From: Mayamaea pseudoterrestris
Taxonomy: Eukaryota > Bacillariophyta > Bacillariophyceae > Sellaphorales > Sellaphoraceae
NCBI GenBank assembly: GCA_027923505.1
Contig: BROI01000022.1
Location: forward strand, 248,001-312,000
DNA length: 64,000 bases
Reading direction: 5' to 3'
This document shows positions 32,001 to 43,560 of this stretch, in pieces. How positions within the stretch are numbered: position 1 is the first letter of the stretch; each line of letters starts with the position of its first letter. The position numbers and the translations under genes were made by a program. The notes beneath the pieces were generated by a model. It made no database searches. It was not told the DNA's origin and saw only the letters and a program-made list of their open reading frames with translations.

Positions 32001-33788
32001 GCAGAGTCTCAAATGGTGCAAAAAGGACTGCCTGGAGGCTGACACCATGGGTACGGCCTCCACGGTGGGTATGGCCAACACCACGCCAAATGTGATTCTG
32101 ACCTGTCAAACGCCCCATGCCCTGGCCACCCAAATACCCAATGAGTCAGGCTAAACATGTCCAGGGCTTCCACACACAGGTGCAGAGTCTCAAAATGGTG
32201 CAAAAAGGGACTGCCTGGAGGCTGACACCCATGGGACGCCCCCGGTATGGCCAAAACCACAAGTTGCCGACCTGACCTGTCAAATGCCCATCCTCACACA
32301 CCAAATACCCAATGAGTCAGGCAAAACATGTCCAGGGTATGCCATTGACAGGTGCAGAGTCTCAAATGGCAAAGGACTGCCTGGAGGCTGACACCATGGG
32401 CACGGGCCTCCACGGTGGAAATGGCCACCACAATTTGTAGATTCTGACCTGTCAAACGCCCCACATGCCCTGGCCACCCAAATACTCCACAATCAGGCCA
32501 AACATGTCCAGTGGGTATGCCATTGACAGGCAGAGTCTCAAATGGTGCAAAAGGACTGCCTAGGCTGACACCATGGGTACGGCCTCCACGGTGGGTATGG
32601 CCAACACCATGTTGTCGCCCGCCCTGGCCACCCAAAATACCTGATGAGAGTCAGGCAAAACATGTCCACTGTATGCCAGAGCTCAAATGGTGCAAAAGGA
32701 CTGCCTGAGGCTGACACACAATGCCTCCACGGTGGGTAACAGCCAACACCACAAAAATGATTCTGACCTGTCAAACGCCCCATGCCCTGGCCACCCAAAT
32801 ACCCAATGAGTCAGGACACAACACGTCCAGGGTATGCCATTGACAGGTGCAGAGTCTCAAATGGTGCAAAAAGGACTGCCTGGAGGCTGACACCATTGGT
32901 ACGGCCTCCAGGGTGGGTATGGCCAACACCACAAGTTGTCGATTCTGACCTGTCAAACGCCCCATGCCCTGGCCTGCCCAAATACCATAATGAGTCAGCC
33001 AAACATGTCGGGCGGGCATGCCATTGACAGGTGCAGACTCAAATGGTGCAAAGGACTGCCTGAGGCTGACACCATGGGTACGGTCTCCACGGTGGGTATG
33101 GCCAACACCATTAAGTTGTGACCGACTCGTCAACGCCCCCATGCCCTGACACCCAATACCCAATGAGTCAGGCCAACATGTCCAGGTAGCCATGGGAGTG
33201 CAGAGTCTCAAATGGTGAAACGGAGGCCGGGGGATGGCCACCACAAGTTGTCGATTCTGACCTGTCAAACGCCCCATGCCCTGGCCACAAATACCCAATG
33301 AGTCAGGCCAGCCATGTCCAGGTTGCCATTGACAGGTGCAGAGTCTCAAATGGTGCAAAAGGACTGCCTGGGAGGCTGACACCATGGGTACGCTCCAGGG
33401 TGGGTATGGCCAACACCACAAGTTGTCGATTCTGACCTGTCAAACGCACCATGCCCTGGCCACAAATACCAATGAGTCAGGCAAAACATGTCCAGGGTAT
33501 GCCATTGATACAGGTGCAGAGTCTCAATGGTGCAAAGGACTGTCTGGAGGCTGACACCAAGGGTACGGCACGGGTATGGCCACACCATGTTGTCACTTGC
33601 TGTCAACGACCCACATGCCCTGGCCACCAAATACCCAGAGTCAGGCAAAACATGTCCAGGGTATGCCATTGACAGGTAGAGTCTCAAAATGGTGCAAAAA
33701 GGACTGCCTGGAGGCTGACACCAAGGGTACGGCCTCCACGGTGGGTATGGCCAACACCACAAGTTGTTGATTCTGACCTGTCAAATGC
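26021..33788. repeat. Satellite, 181-bp main family, about 43 units
   Basis: The unit includes CAGGTGCAGAGTCTCAAATG, GCCTGGAGGCTGACACCATG, GTATGGCCAACACCACAAGT, CCCCATGCCCTGGCCACC and CATGTCCAGGGTATGCCATT. A fixed landmark recurs at 26967, 27148, 27329, 27510, 27691, 27872, 28053, 28234, 28415 and 28596, each 181 bp apart. Two unit types alternate (TTGCAGATTCTTCCC or TTGTCGATTCTGACC). Each unit has the inverted pair TGGAGGC/GCCTCCA with a 16-nt loop. From about 30340 rightwards units become irregular in length with many small indels. Long frames run on both strands but rotate with each unit, so they are not genes. Confidence 0.96.
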
Positions 33789-34239
33789 TAATGTCTATTC
33801 CCCAAACTTATACAGTGATTTGCATGACCACCAAGTTCTTGATTGACCTTACCAAAAGCATAATGATAGGTGGAGATACTTCAAATGATAGGGATCACCA
33901 ATTCTGTGGGTGCTGCCCTCCATACGTGATACAGTCACACGGAATAAGCGTATCTACTCCTGTTTGCCAGAAACATGGAGTTGTCAACATTATGAAGTGC
34001 TATAAGTTCCTCATGTATACCTTGTCAAAAGGTGGCAATGGCTTAAAGACAATCACATCCATAGTTTGATTGGTTGGTTATAGGCATCTTGTTGTTTCTA
34101 TTTGGCCCATCTACTCACAGCTTTCCCAAAACTTAGGCTTGCCAGGTTTATTTTGGGTTTGTTGGCCTCATTGATACTTTGGCTGAAAGTGGCAATGTTT
34201 GTAATTGATGGGGATGCCCAGCGGACCTGGTGGTGTAGT
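33789..34239. other. Spacer between the two satellite arrays
   Basis: About 450 bp that match neither array clearly. A 101-codon frame at 33764-34069 runs partly out of the satellite and has no family resemblance, so I do not call a gene. Confidence 0.5.
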
Positions 34240-36675
34240 GTGGCAACGTATGAGATACTCCAGCTATGTGGAAGCAAGCTTATAAATTCCCCAACAACTT
34301 GTTGGATTTGCATCAGTCCACCTTAAGGGACTTCTTGCCAGAACGCGATTTTGGAATACAAAGAACATTATGTTTCAAATTAAGGGGACTCAAAGGCTTG
34401 TCACCTTGGGTGTGGAAACCATCATTTTCCAGAATGATGGGGATGCCAGCGGTGCACCTTTTTGCACAGGGATCATCAGCGCTGCCTGCGCTGCCTGAAA
34501 TCCTTTCAATTCATGGGTCATGATGAGCCAATGCTTTGGTCAGTTGCACCCATTCCAGTCTCCAACACCACGTATGCCATGGTGAGACTCAGCTTGCAGA
34601 TCCAACAACTTGTTGGATCTGCTAGCAGTGCACCTCAAGTGGCATTTCTGACTGCCAGAATTGCCTGCCAATGGTCTGAAAAAATATCTATTGATAAAGG
34701 CTTGTCACCTGGTGCTACCACCATCATACGTGACCATTGGCCTCATGGTTGAATGTGGCAGCTGTGCACCATGTTGGCTATTGGGATTATCAGCGCGTGC
34801 CTTCAGAGGCCTCTGGGAAAACCCATTCATGTTGGTGACATGATGGGCCTATGATTTGGTCGGTTGCACCCATTTCAGACTCCAAACACGTGTGCCATGG
34901 TGAGACTCATCTTGAAGTTCAAACAACTTGTTGGATCTGCTAGTACCAGTGGCACTTCTTGACTGCAAGCAACGGCCTGCCAATTCTGGAATACAAAGAA
35001 CATTTTTCGGTTTGGCCAATCAAAGGCTCGGCTTGTCACCTTGGGGTGTGGAAACCTCTTTTGCCAGTCACCGTGCATTCCCAAGATAATGTCTGCGGCC
35101 AGTGGGTGCAGCGTATGGCTGCCTCAGCGCTGCCTTCTGAGCCCTGAAATCCTTTCCAATTCATGTTTGGTGTCATGATGGGCCAATGCTTTGGTCAGTT
35201 GCATCCATTTCAGTCTCCAACACCACGTATGCCATGGTGAGACTCAGCTTGCAAATTCAACAATTTGTTGGATCTGCTAGCAGTCCACCTCGAGTGGCAC
35301 TTCTGACTGCCAGAACGGCCTGCCAATTCTGGAATACAAAGAACATTATGTTTCAAATTCAAAAGGACTCAAAGGCTTGTCACCTTGGGGGTGGAAACCA
35401 TCCTTTTGCCAAGAAACACCGCACATTCAACCAATGGTTGAATGTGCCAGTGGTGCACCCTTTTTGGCTACAGGGATCATCAGCCATGCATTCTGAGCCC
35501 TGAAATCCTTTCCGATTCATGTTTGGTGTCATGATGGGCCAATGATTTGGTCAGTTGCACCCATTCCAGTCTCCACCACCACGTATGCCATGGTGAGACT
35601 CGGCTTGCAGATTCAACAACTTGTTGGATCTGCTAGCAGTGCACCTCAAGTGGCATTTCTGACTGCCAGAATTGCCTGCCAATTCTGGAATACAAAGAAC
35701 ATTATGTTTCAATTTGATTGGGACTCAAAGGCTTGTCACCTTGGGTGTGGAAACCATCATTTTGCCAAGAGACTCCGCACATTCAACCAATGGGGTGGTT
35801 GAATGTGCCAGCGGTGCACCTATTTTGGCTACAGGGATCATCAGCGCTGCCTTCTGAGCCCTGAAAACCTTTCCAATTCATGTTTGGTGTCATGATGGGC
35901 CAATGCTTTGGTCAGTTGCATCCATTTCAGTCTCCACCAACACGTATGCCATGGTGAGACCCAGCTTGCAGATCCAACAACTTGTTGGATCTGCTAGCAG
36001 TGCACCTCAAGTGGCACTTCTGACTGCCAAAACGGCCTGCCAATTCTGGAATACAAAGAACATTCTGTTTCAATTTGATTAGGACTCAAAGGCTTGTCAC
36101 CTTGGGTGTGGAAACCATCATTTTGCCATGAGACTCCACACATTCAACCAATGGTTGAATGTGCCAGCGATGCACATATTTTGGCTACAGGGATCATCAG
36201 CGCTGCCTTCTGAGCCCTGAAATCCTTTCCAATTCATGTTTGGTGTCATGATGGGCCAATGATTTGGTCAGTTGCACCCATTCCAGTCTCCAATACCACG
36301 TATGCCATGGTGATACATGGCTTGCAGATCCAAATATTTGTTGGATCTACTAGCAGTGCACCTCAAATGGCATTTCTGACTGCCAGAAATGCCTACCAAT
36401 TCTGAATACAAAGACATTCTGTTTATATTTGATTAGGAGTCAAAGGCTTGTCACCTTGGGTGTGGAAACCATCATTTTGCCACGAGACTCCGCGATTCAA
36501 CAAATGGTTGAATGTGCCAGTGGTGCACCCATTTTGGCTACAGGGATTATCAGCGCTGCCTTCTGAGCCCTGAATCCTTTCCAATTCATGTTTGGTGTCA
36601 TGATGAGCCAATGGTTCAGTCAGTTGCACTCATTGCAGTCTCTACCACCATGTGTGCCATGGTGAGACTCAGCTT

Positions 36676-36702
36676 GCAGATCCAACAACTTGTTGGATCT
36701 GC
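36676..36702. repeat. 27-nt palindrome, type 1 (representative)
   Basis: GCAGATCCAACAA is followed by one C and then its exact reverse complement. Versions of it recur once per 355-bp unit; some units carry CAGATCCAAATATTTGTTGG, which shortens the stem. Confidence 0.85.
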
Positions 36703-36844
36703 TAGCAGTGCACCTCAAGTGGCACTTCTGACTGCCAGAACGGCCTGCCAATTCTGGAATACAAAGAACATTATGTTTCAAATTCAAAAGGACTCAAAGG
36801 CTTGTCACCTTGGGTGTGGAAACCATCATTTGCCAAGAGATTCC

Positions 36845-36871
36845 GCACATTCAACCAATGGTTGAATGTGC
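36845..36871. repeat. 27-nt palindrome, type 2 (representative)
   Basis: GCACATTCAACCA is followed by one A and then its exact reverse complement. The arm matches that of palindrome type 1 at 10 of 13 positions. It recurs once per unit, with a decayed left arm in some units (for example near 36490 and 37200). Confidence 0.85.
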
Positions 36872-39312
36872 CAGCGGTGCACCCATTTTGGTGACAGGGA
36901 TCATCAGCGCTGCCTTCTGAGCCCTGAAATCCTTTCCAATTCATGTTTGGTGTCATGATGGGCCAATGATTTGGTCAGTTGCACCCATTCCAGTCTCCAA
37001 TACCACGTATGCCATGGTGATACTCGGCTTGCAGATCCAAATATTTGTTGGATCTGCTAGCAGTGCACCTCAAGTGGCACTTCTGACTGCCAGAACGGTC
37101 TGCCAATTCTGGAATACAAAGAACATTATGTTTCAATTTGATTAGGGCTTAAAGGCTTGTCACCTTGGGTGTGGAAACCATCATTTTGCCATGAGACTCC
37201 GCGATTCAACAAATGGTTGAATGTGCCAGTGGTGCACCCATTTTGGCTACAGGGATTATCAGCGCTGCCTTCTGAGCCCTGAAACCTTTCCGATTCATGT
37301 TTTTGGTGTCTTGATGGGCCAATGATTTGGTCAGTTACACCCATTCCAGTCTCCAACACCACGTATGCCATGGTGAGACTCAGCTTGCAGATTCAACAAC
37401 TTGTTGGATCTGCTAGCAGTGCACCTCAAGTGGCACTTATGACTGCCAGAACAGCCTGCCAATTCTGGAACACAAAGAACATTATGTTTCAAATTCAAAA
37501 TGACTCAAAAGCTTGTCACCTTGGGTGTGGAAACCATCATTTTGCCATGAGACTCCACACATTCAACCAATGGTTGAATGTGCCAGCGATGCACATATTT
37601 TGGCTACAGGGATCATCAGCGCTGCCTTCTGAGCCCTGAATCCTTTCCAATTCATGTTTGGTGTCATGATGAGCCAATGGTTCAGTCAGTTGCACTCATT
37701 GCAGTCTCCACCATGATGTATGCCATGGTGATACTCGGCTTGCAGATCCAAATATTTGTTGGATCTGCTAGCAGTGCACCTCAAGTGGCACTTCTGACTG
37801 CGAGAACTGCCTGCCAATTCTGGAATACAAAGAACATTATGCTTCAAATTCAAAAGGACTCAAAGGCTTGTCACCTTGGGTGTGAAACCCATCCTTTTGC
37901 CATGAGAATCCGCACATTCAACCAATGGTTGAATGTGCCAGCGGTGCACCCTTTTTGGCTACAGGAATCATCAGCGCTGCCTTCTGAGCCCTGAAAACCT
38001 TTCTGATTCATTTTGTTGGTGTCATGATGGGCCAATAATTTGGTCAGTTGCACCCATTCCAGTCTCCACCACCACGTATGCCATGGTGAGACTCGGCTTG
38101 CAGATCCAAATATTTGTTGGATCTGCTAGCAGTGCACCTCAAGTGGCACTTATGACTGCCAGAACGGCCTGCCAATTCTGGAACACAAAGAACATTATGT
38201 TTCAAATTCAAAATGACTCAAAGGCTTGTCACCTTGGGTGTGGAAACCATCATTTGCCAAGAGGTTCCGCCAGCGGTGCACCCATTTTGGTGACAGGGAT
38301 CATCAGCGCTGCCTTCTGAGCCCTGAAATCCTTTCCAATTCATGTTTGGTGTCATGATGGGCCAATGATTTGGTCAGTTGCACCCATTCCAGTCTCCAAT
38401 ACCACGTATGCCAAGGTGATACTTGGCTTGCAGATCCAAATATTTGTTGGATCTGCTAGCAGTGCACCTCAAGTGGCACTTCTGACTGCGAGAACTGCCT
38501 GCCAATTCTGGAATACAAAGAACATTATGTTTCAATTTGATTAGGGCTCAAAGGCTTGTCACCTTGGGTGTGGAAACCATCATTTTGCCATGAGACTCCG
38601 CACATTCAACCAATGGTTGAATGTGCCAGCGGTGCACCCATTTTGGCTACAGGGATCATCAGCGCTGCCTTCTGAGCCCTGAAATCCTTTCCAATTCATG
38701 TTTGGTGTCATGATTGGCCAATGCTTTGGTCAGTTGCACCCATTCCAGTCTCCAACACCACGTATGCCATGGTGAGACTCGGCTTGCAGATTCAACAACT
38801 TGTTGGATCTGCTAGCAGTGCACCTCAAGTGGCACTTCTGACTGCCAGAACGGCCTGCCAATTCTGGAATACAAAGAAAATTATGTTTCAAAATAAAAAT
38901 GACTCAAAGGCTTGTCACCTTGGGTGTGGAAACCATCATTTGCCAAGAGACTCCGCACATTCAACCAATGGTTGAATGTGCCAGCGGTGCACCCTTTTTT
39001 GGCTGCAGGGATCATCAGCACTGCCTTCTGAGCCCTAAAAACCTTTCTGATTCATTTTTTTGGTGTCATGATGGGCCAATGCTTTGGTCAGTTGCACCCA
39101 TTCCAGTCTCCAACACCACGTATGCCATGGTGAGACTCAGCTTGCAGATCCAACAACTTGTTGGATCTGCTAGCAGTGCACCTCAAGTGGCACTTATGAC
39201 TGCCAGAACGGCCTGCTGATTCAGGAACACATAGAACATTATGTTTCATATTCAAAATGACTCAAAGGCTTGTCACCTTGGGTGTGAAACCCATCCTTTT
39301 GCCATGAGACTC

Positions 39313-39717
39313 CTGACACGATGCAGTTCCAGTTCGTACGGCTGCAACGATTCCTCACCCTCTGTAGTCGGTTTCCAAGTGAGCGGGATGATCAGTCCTT
39401 TACCTTGGTTTATCCTACAGGGGTCTTATTCTACAAAACGCTAGTTGATTAAGCAGTTCTCTAGAAAGTGAGTTGATTTACGATCTGTCGAGAAAGAGTG
39501 ATTGATCAGATGGCTCTTTCAAGACCATTCACGATAGTGAATACTAATCTTGTTTAATCGTGCCTGCGGCTGGCACACATGCAATATTTCAATGACGTAG
39601 TTGTGAGTAGATGTCTTTTCTGGTACCGCAACGGAGGTTCGAGTACTATGCTCGTTCGCCCCCGGCGACGTCTAGGTTCGCGTCAAGCGACTGGACTAGA
39701 TCGTCATTGTGACAACG
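39313..39717. other. Right flank of the satellite block
   Basis: About 400 bp of non-repetitive sequence between the end of the 355-bp array and the next gene. No tRNA-like cloverleaf or gene was found. Confidence 0.5.
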
Positions 39718-40691
39718 TCAGCGCCATTCATTTGCACTAGCCTTGCTAGAATCAAAGACCTGCGTGCCTTGCTTGCGACAACTTTCCTGCAAGCGAATTT
39801 TTGCGCGAAGCTTGGTTGCGTTAACTGTCAAAGCAGACTTGTCCATTGTAGAGCTGTCTCCATCGCCAGACGCATTGGATTCAAGTTCCTTGGAGTCAAA
39901 AGCCTCCTGCTCGCTGTCCATCTTGACCTTGGCTGGCTGCTTGCGGCTGCCTTTCTGTGGCATGCTTGTGCGCTTGAGAGACTTGCTGGCACTGTTACCA
40001 ATACTGGGATTGACAACGGAGTCACTGCCACAAGCTTGCTTGGGAATAGCACCAATGTCAACGGTGTTGGAAGCAGCGCTGGGAGCAGTCGTGCTCATAT
40101 CCAAACAAATCTTTGACGCATGCGGCTTGTACTTAAAATGATTGCTGGTGCTGACGGCTTCATTCGAAAGGTTTTCCTTGAGTGGAACAACTTGCAAAAT
40201 GACATGGAAGAGCCCATCTTTCTGCGGCAAAGCTGTTGACAAGGCATTCTGCGTGGTCCAGCTGTCGTACAAATCAATGAGTTCAAGGTCACCGTTCTTT
40301 CCAAGGAGATACACCTCGAAACCAAACTTGTTGATCAGAGTTGGCAGATTTTGCGGATCACCACCCGTCTTGGCGACGCGCCATCCGTGACTGACTTGGG
40401 TCCCATAATCATCCATCGTTTCAAGCGTCTCAAGGAGGATGGCGATGATGGTGCCGTCTTGGAGAATGGATCAAACAAGACTTTTGCGCAAGGTGTAGTG
40501 ATTGTCAATGACATTCTCTTGACTGCACTGATGATACTATCATTGCCGTCAATGACCTTCTTCATTCCCAGACAACTTGTGTTCAAGCTTGTCTTGTCGT
40601 TGCTTTTGTCCATGGAATGTCCAGTGGCTTGATGTTTTGCATGCGCTTCAGGCGTGAGGAACGCCAGCTTGGTCGTGACAACATCAGCCAT
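39718..40691 (-). CDS. Hypothetical 297-residue protein (one intron)
   Basis: Exons are complement(40538..40691) and complement(39718..40457). The proposed 80-bp intron runs from GTATCATCAG to TCTCCAAG and is needed because the two halves lie in different frames; the join reads VIDGNDNGTIIAILLETLE, continuing MDDYGTQVSHGWRV. The first 200 residues look folded, with FGFEVYLLGKNGDLELIDLY. The last 100 are Lys/Ser-rich with nuclear-signal-like patches (SLKRTSMPQKGSRKQPAK). The start at 40691 is followed by ADVVTTKLAFLTPEA; an ATG-less extension to 40757 is less likely. I recognise no domain. It is the first gene after the satellite block. Confidence 0.6.
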
Positions 40692-43467
40692 GATGAAGGT
40701 GAATGCAGTAGTTTGATGAGGAGGATGTGATACAAGACGAGTGCAGGGAGTAGGCAAGGCATGTTGGCAAGTTCACTTTGCTGCAGGTCAGGTTTTTTGA
40801 AATGGTCGTTGCCTAGCCGCGAAAGCGAGGCTTGGCGCGGCGCGCGTGCAATGACGGTCACATTTATAAACCAACCAATCAAAACTCTACACATTGACTT
40901 CATGCCATTGATTAGCTAACTCTTGTAAGCCAGAAAATGAAAAAGTCACAACAAGACTCCAGCGTGGAATTGTTATGTATACAACCTATTTACGTGAATG
41001 TATAGATAGCACGATAATAAGCATCTTTGAAATGGGTACTTCCTATAATGTTACAAAGATCCAAATAGTGGGTAGCTAAAAGTTGCTGCGAACAACATCA
41101 TGGGAGCCAAGCACGTTCGCAGAAGAGCCACGCATCGACGTCTTCCACCTTGAATATGCACTGGCAAACAGCAGCGCTGCAGCATAGTGGAAAGCAAAAT
41201 CGATGAACGCCTTGTCCTTGGCAGCATGTGTCGACACCGTTGACATCTTGGATTGATGGGTTGGATGCATGCCTTGCTTTGACTCCCATTCACAAGGCCA
41301 GTGTTAATTTGGGAAGGCACGTTTTTGTTTGATGGCTCTTTGCGATTTGCCTCGTTTGCTACATCTCAAAATCAAGAGTGAATGGTGAGCGTATCATAAT
41401 GGCAATGATATACGCAAAGAGCTGGCATTTTTCCTCGACGGCGGCAATTTCCATGCAAAGCGACGTTTGCTCCCTTCTTGCCTTCACGACACTATTCTCC
41501 CTGCATTACACGCCATTCCAAGTTTGAAATCTTTGCACAATACCAGGACAAAATGAACCATTGGTTGATTCCCGACTTGACACTGCCCCCATTTCCAGCA
41601 CGATTTGCCCGCGTCTTGCTTTCAAAATGTTTGTCAAGCGTTTGCCGGAGCAAAGTTAGAAATGTGTCACGTGCACTTCACGCAGTCCCAAACACCGCTT
41701 TTCCTGCAAAACCAATCATTACCAGCAGGTGGTTTCCGCTGCATTGCGGTCATGCATGGAGAGCTTCTCTCTGCCGTACATAATCTGTTGACCATTACCT
41801 ATCGACCCCGATGCACTTACCGGTGTGACTATTGGAAAGAAGAATGTTTTGCTTTTGCTCTGGTGACCGTTTAAAGATGATGTTATTGAAGTGACCTTGA
41901 TTGTGGTTGAAGTAGCTCAACACTGTCGTCACTTAAAGAGCTCGATAGTCCAAGGAATCGTGTGCTACATTTTGAGTCAATAGATTTGCAAAGTTATCAT
42001 TGGCTTGAAGAGAACTACACATGCTCCGCTCCATTGCTACTCAAGCAGTTATAGAGCAAACATAGAGTTAAACGATTTGGTTTGGATGATCATGGTCGGG
42101 CCTTGTTTGACATGGGCATCAAGGACTCCATTGACAATTCAATTTGAATGACGCAGGCCGGCCGGGCCATTTTCAATCCAACTGACAAGCGCCAAAGTGT
42201 TACCATCCTAAAACAAGTCATTGACCACCAGGAGTCTTTTACCGTTTGCGGGAAAAGCCACCTTGATTTACAAGCGACGACACAAAAACTTGACTTATAA
42301 GACTACAACTACAATGGGCGATATCATGCCTCGAGCTGTCGACACATTGCCAGCCGAACAGGGGGCACTTGCGTCGCGACGAAACGACAGGCGCAGGCCA
42401 CACCAGTCCAATAATCTGCTCCTGCTGCCACCAAGAGCAAGGTCCAATTCCACCTCGATGAGGAGGAAGGTAATTAATTTGTTTGTATTCGCGATATTCG
42501 AGCATCCAAGCGTAAAGGAGATCATTGAATCCAACACACTTGAAGCGCAATTATCTTGCTGACAATCAAGCTACTGTACTGAGCATCTAGGACAATTTAA
42601 TACAACCAAGGAACCAGCAGAGGTTTGCCGGCTAACGATTTAAAAAGTAGGTACTGGCAGTGCAAGTAATTTTGTTGTTAAATATTCATTTATTTGTGTA
42701 TTGACGTACCACATTTACCCAGCACAAGCATGTTATTTGTAGAAGTCGGCCAATGCGCATCTTGAACACGATCTGTATTTCAAAGGCCCATCAACTCATT
42801 TTTTATTGAAGCATTTACTGAAAGCCAAGACATTGTACTGATCAGGATCGTAAAGTACAATCTCCCACGATTCGCAGACGACAATCGCCTGCAACTTTCC
42901 GCAACTTAATCGCAGCAAGCTGTGGCGCTTCTTCCATCTCTGCATCTTTTATATTGTCCAAAGTCCAGATTGCAATCGCCTGTATGGCGTGGCGCATTAA
43001 CGCCAATGACCAGCGGCATCCTCTGTGCATCGCACCAATCACCAACCAATACGTTGCAAATTTTATTGCCTGCACCCAAAATTGAATGGCACAACAAAGT
43101 CAATGCTCCAAGGCACTGTGAGACAGTTCGTGAACGGCCAAATGCAACAGTACGTTGCGCAATCCACCCAATTATTGTGCGGTGCAAAGCATTGCGAAAA
43201 CACGTGGGCCGGCTCAGCGAATAGTTCATCCAGTTTCATCAAGTGAAAATAAGAGGCGTATTTGAAAACACCCAAAGATGCACTGTCTTGTTTGTCCCAT
43301 CCATAACATGTACATGCCTTTTACATATTATAGACAAGATGCTAGTCAGCTGTAAAGTAATGTGCAAATGTTGATTGCAAGAACAAAACGAATCTTATGA
43401 AATGCCGACAAAACAGCTGGGCGTCGTTTGACTTTTTGGTTTTCATGTCGCTGTGAGCCACCCAAAG
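40692..43467. other. Gene-poor 2.8-kb interval
   Basis: No convincing gene. The best candidate is an ATG at 42314 followed by GDIMPRAVDTLPAEQ and a basic Ser/Asn-rich stretch up to a possible GTAATT splice donor near 42470, but I could not find a matching second exon. Other frames (41051-41320, 41478-41874, 42842-43275) look like chance. Confidence 0.4.
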
Positions 43468-43560
43468 ATGCGCGCATTCCAAAATGAAGGCGAACAGAAC
43501 ACATCCCTCCTCAAAATTCATCGGCCACTACTATCACTCTCCCGATCACTCTGGTACAAA

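Larger units (their letters stand above)
34240..39312. repeat. Satellite, about 355-bp family, roughly 14 units
   Basis: Landmarks such as GAGCCCTGAAATCCTTTCC, GATCTGCTAGCAGTGCACC and GGCTTGTCACCTTGGGTGTG recur about every 350-360 bp. Units at the left end (to about 35130) are the most diverged, and the array stops abruptly after a partial unit near 39312. Each intact unit holds two 27-nt near-perfect palindromes about half a unit apart (for example 36676-36702 and 36845-36871). Short frames inside it come from the repeat and are not genes. Confidence 0.95.

Noticed and set aside
26021-33788. Dozens of 60-170 codon frames on both strands in the 181-bp satellite
   Set aside because: They recur at the repeat period, switch frame because 181 is not a multiple of three, and occur on both strands alike, so they are by-products of the repeat.
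34240-39312. Recurrent frames of 60-138 codons in the 355-bp satellite
   Set aside because: They follow the repeat and are broken or shifted from unit to unit.
25480-39312. Regular repeats considered as a CRISPR array
   Set aside because: The units are whole tandem repeats of 180-355 bp with no unique spacers, in a eukaryotic setting.
39601-39720. GGTTCGAGTACTA-like word considered as a tRNA T-arm
   Set aside because: No matching acceptor stem, D-arm or anticodon arm could be formed around it.
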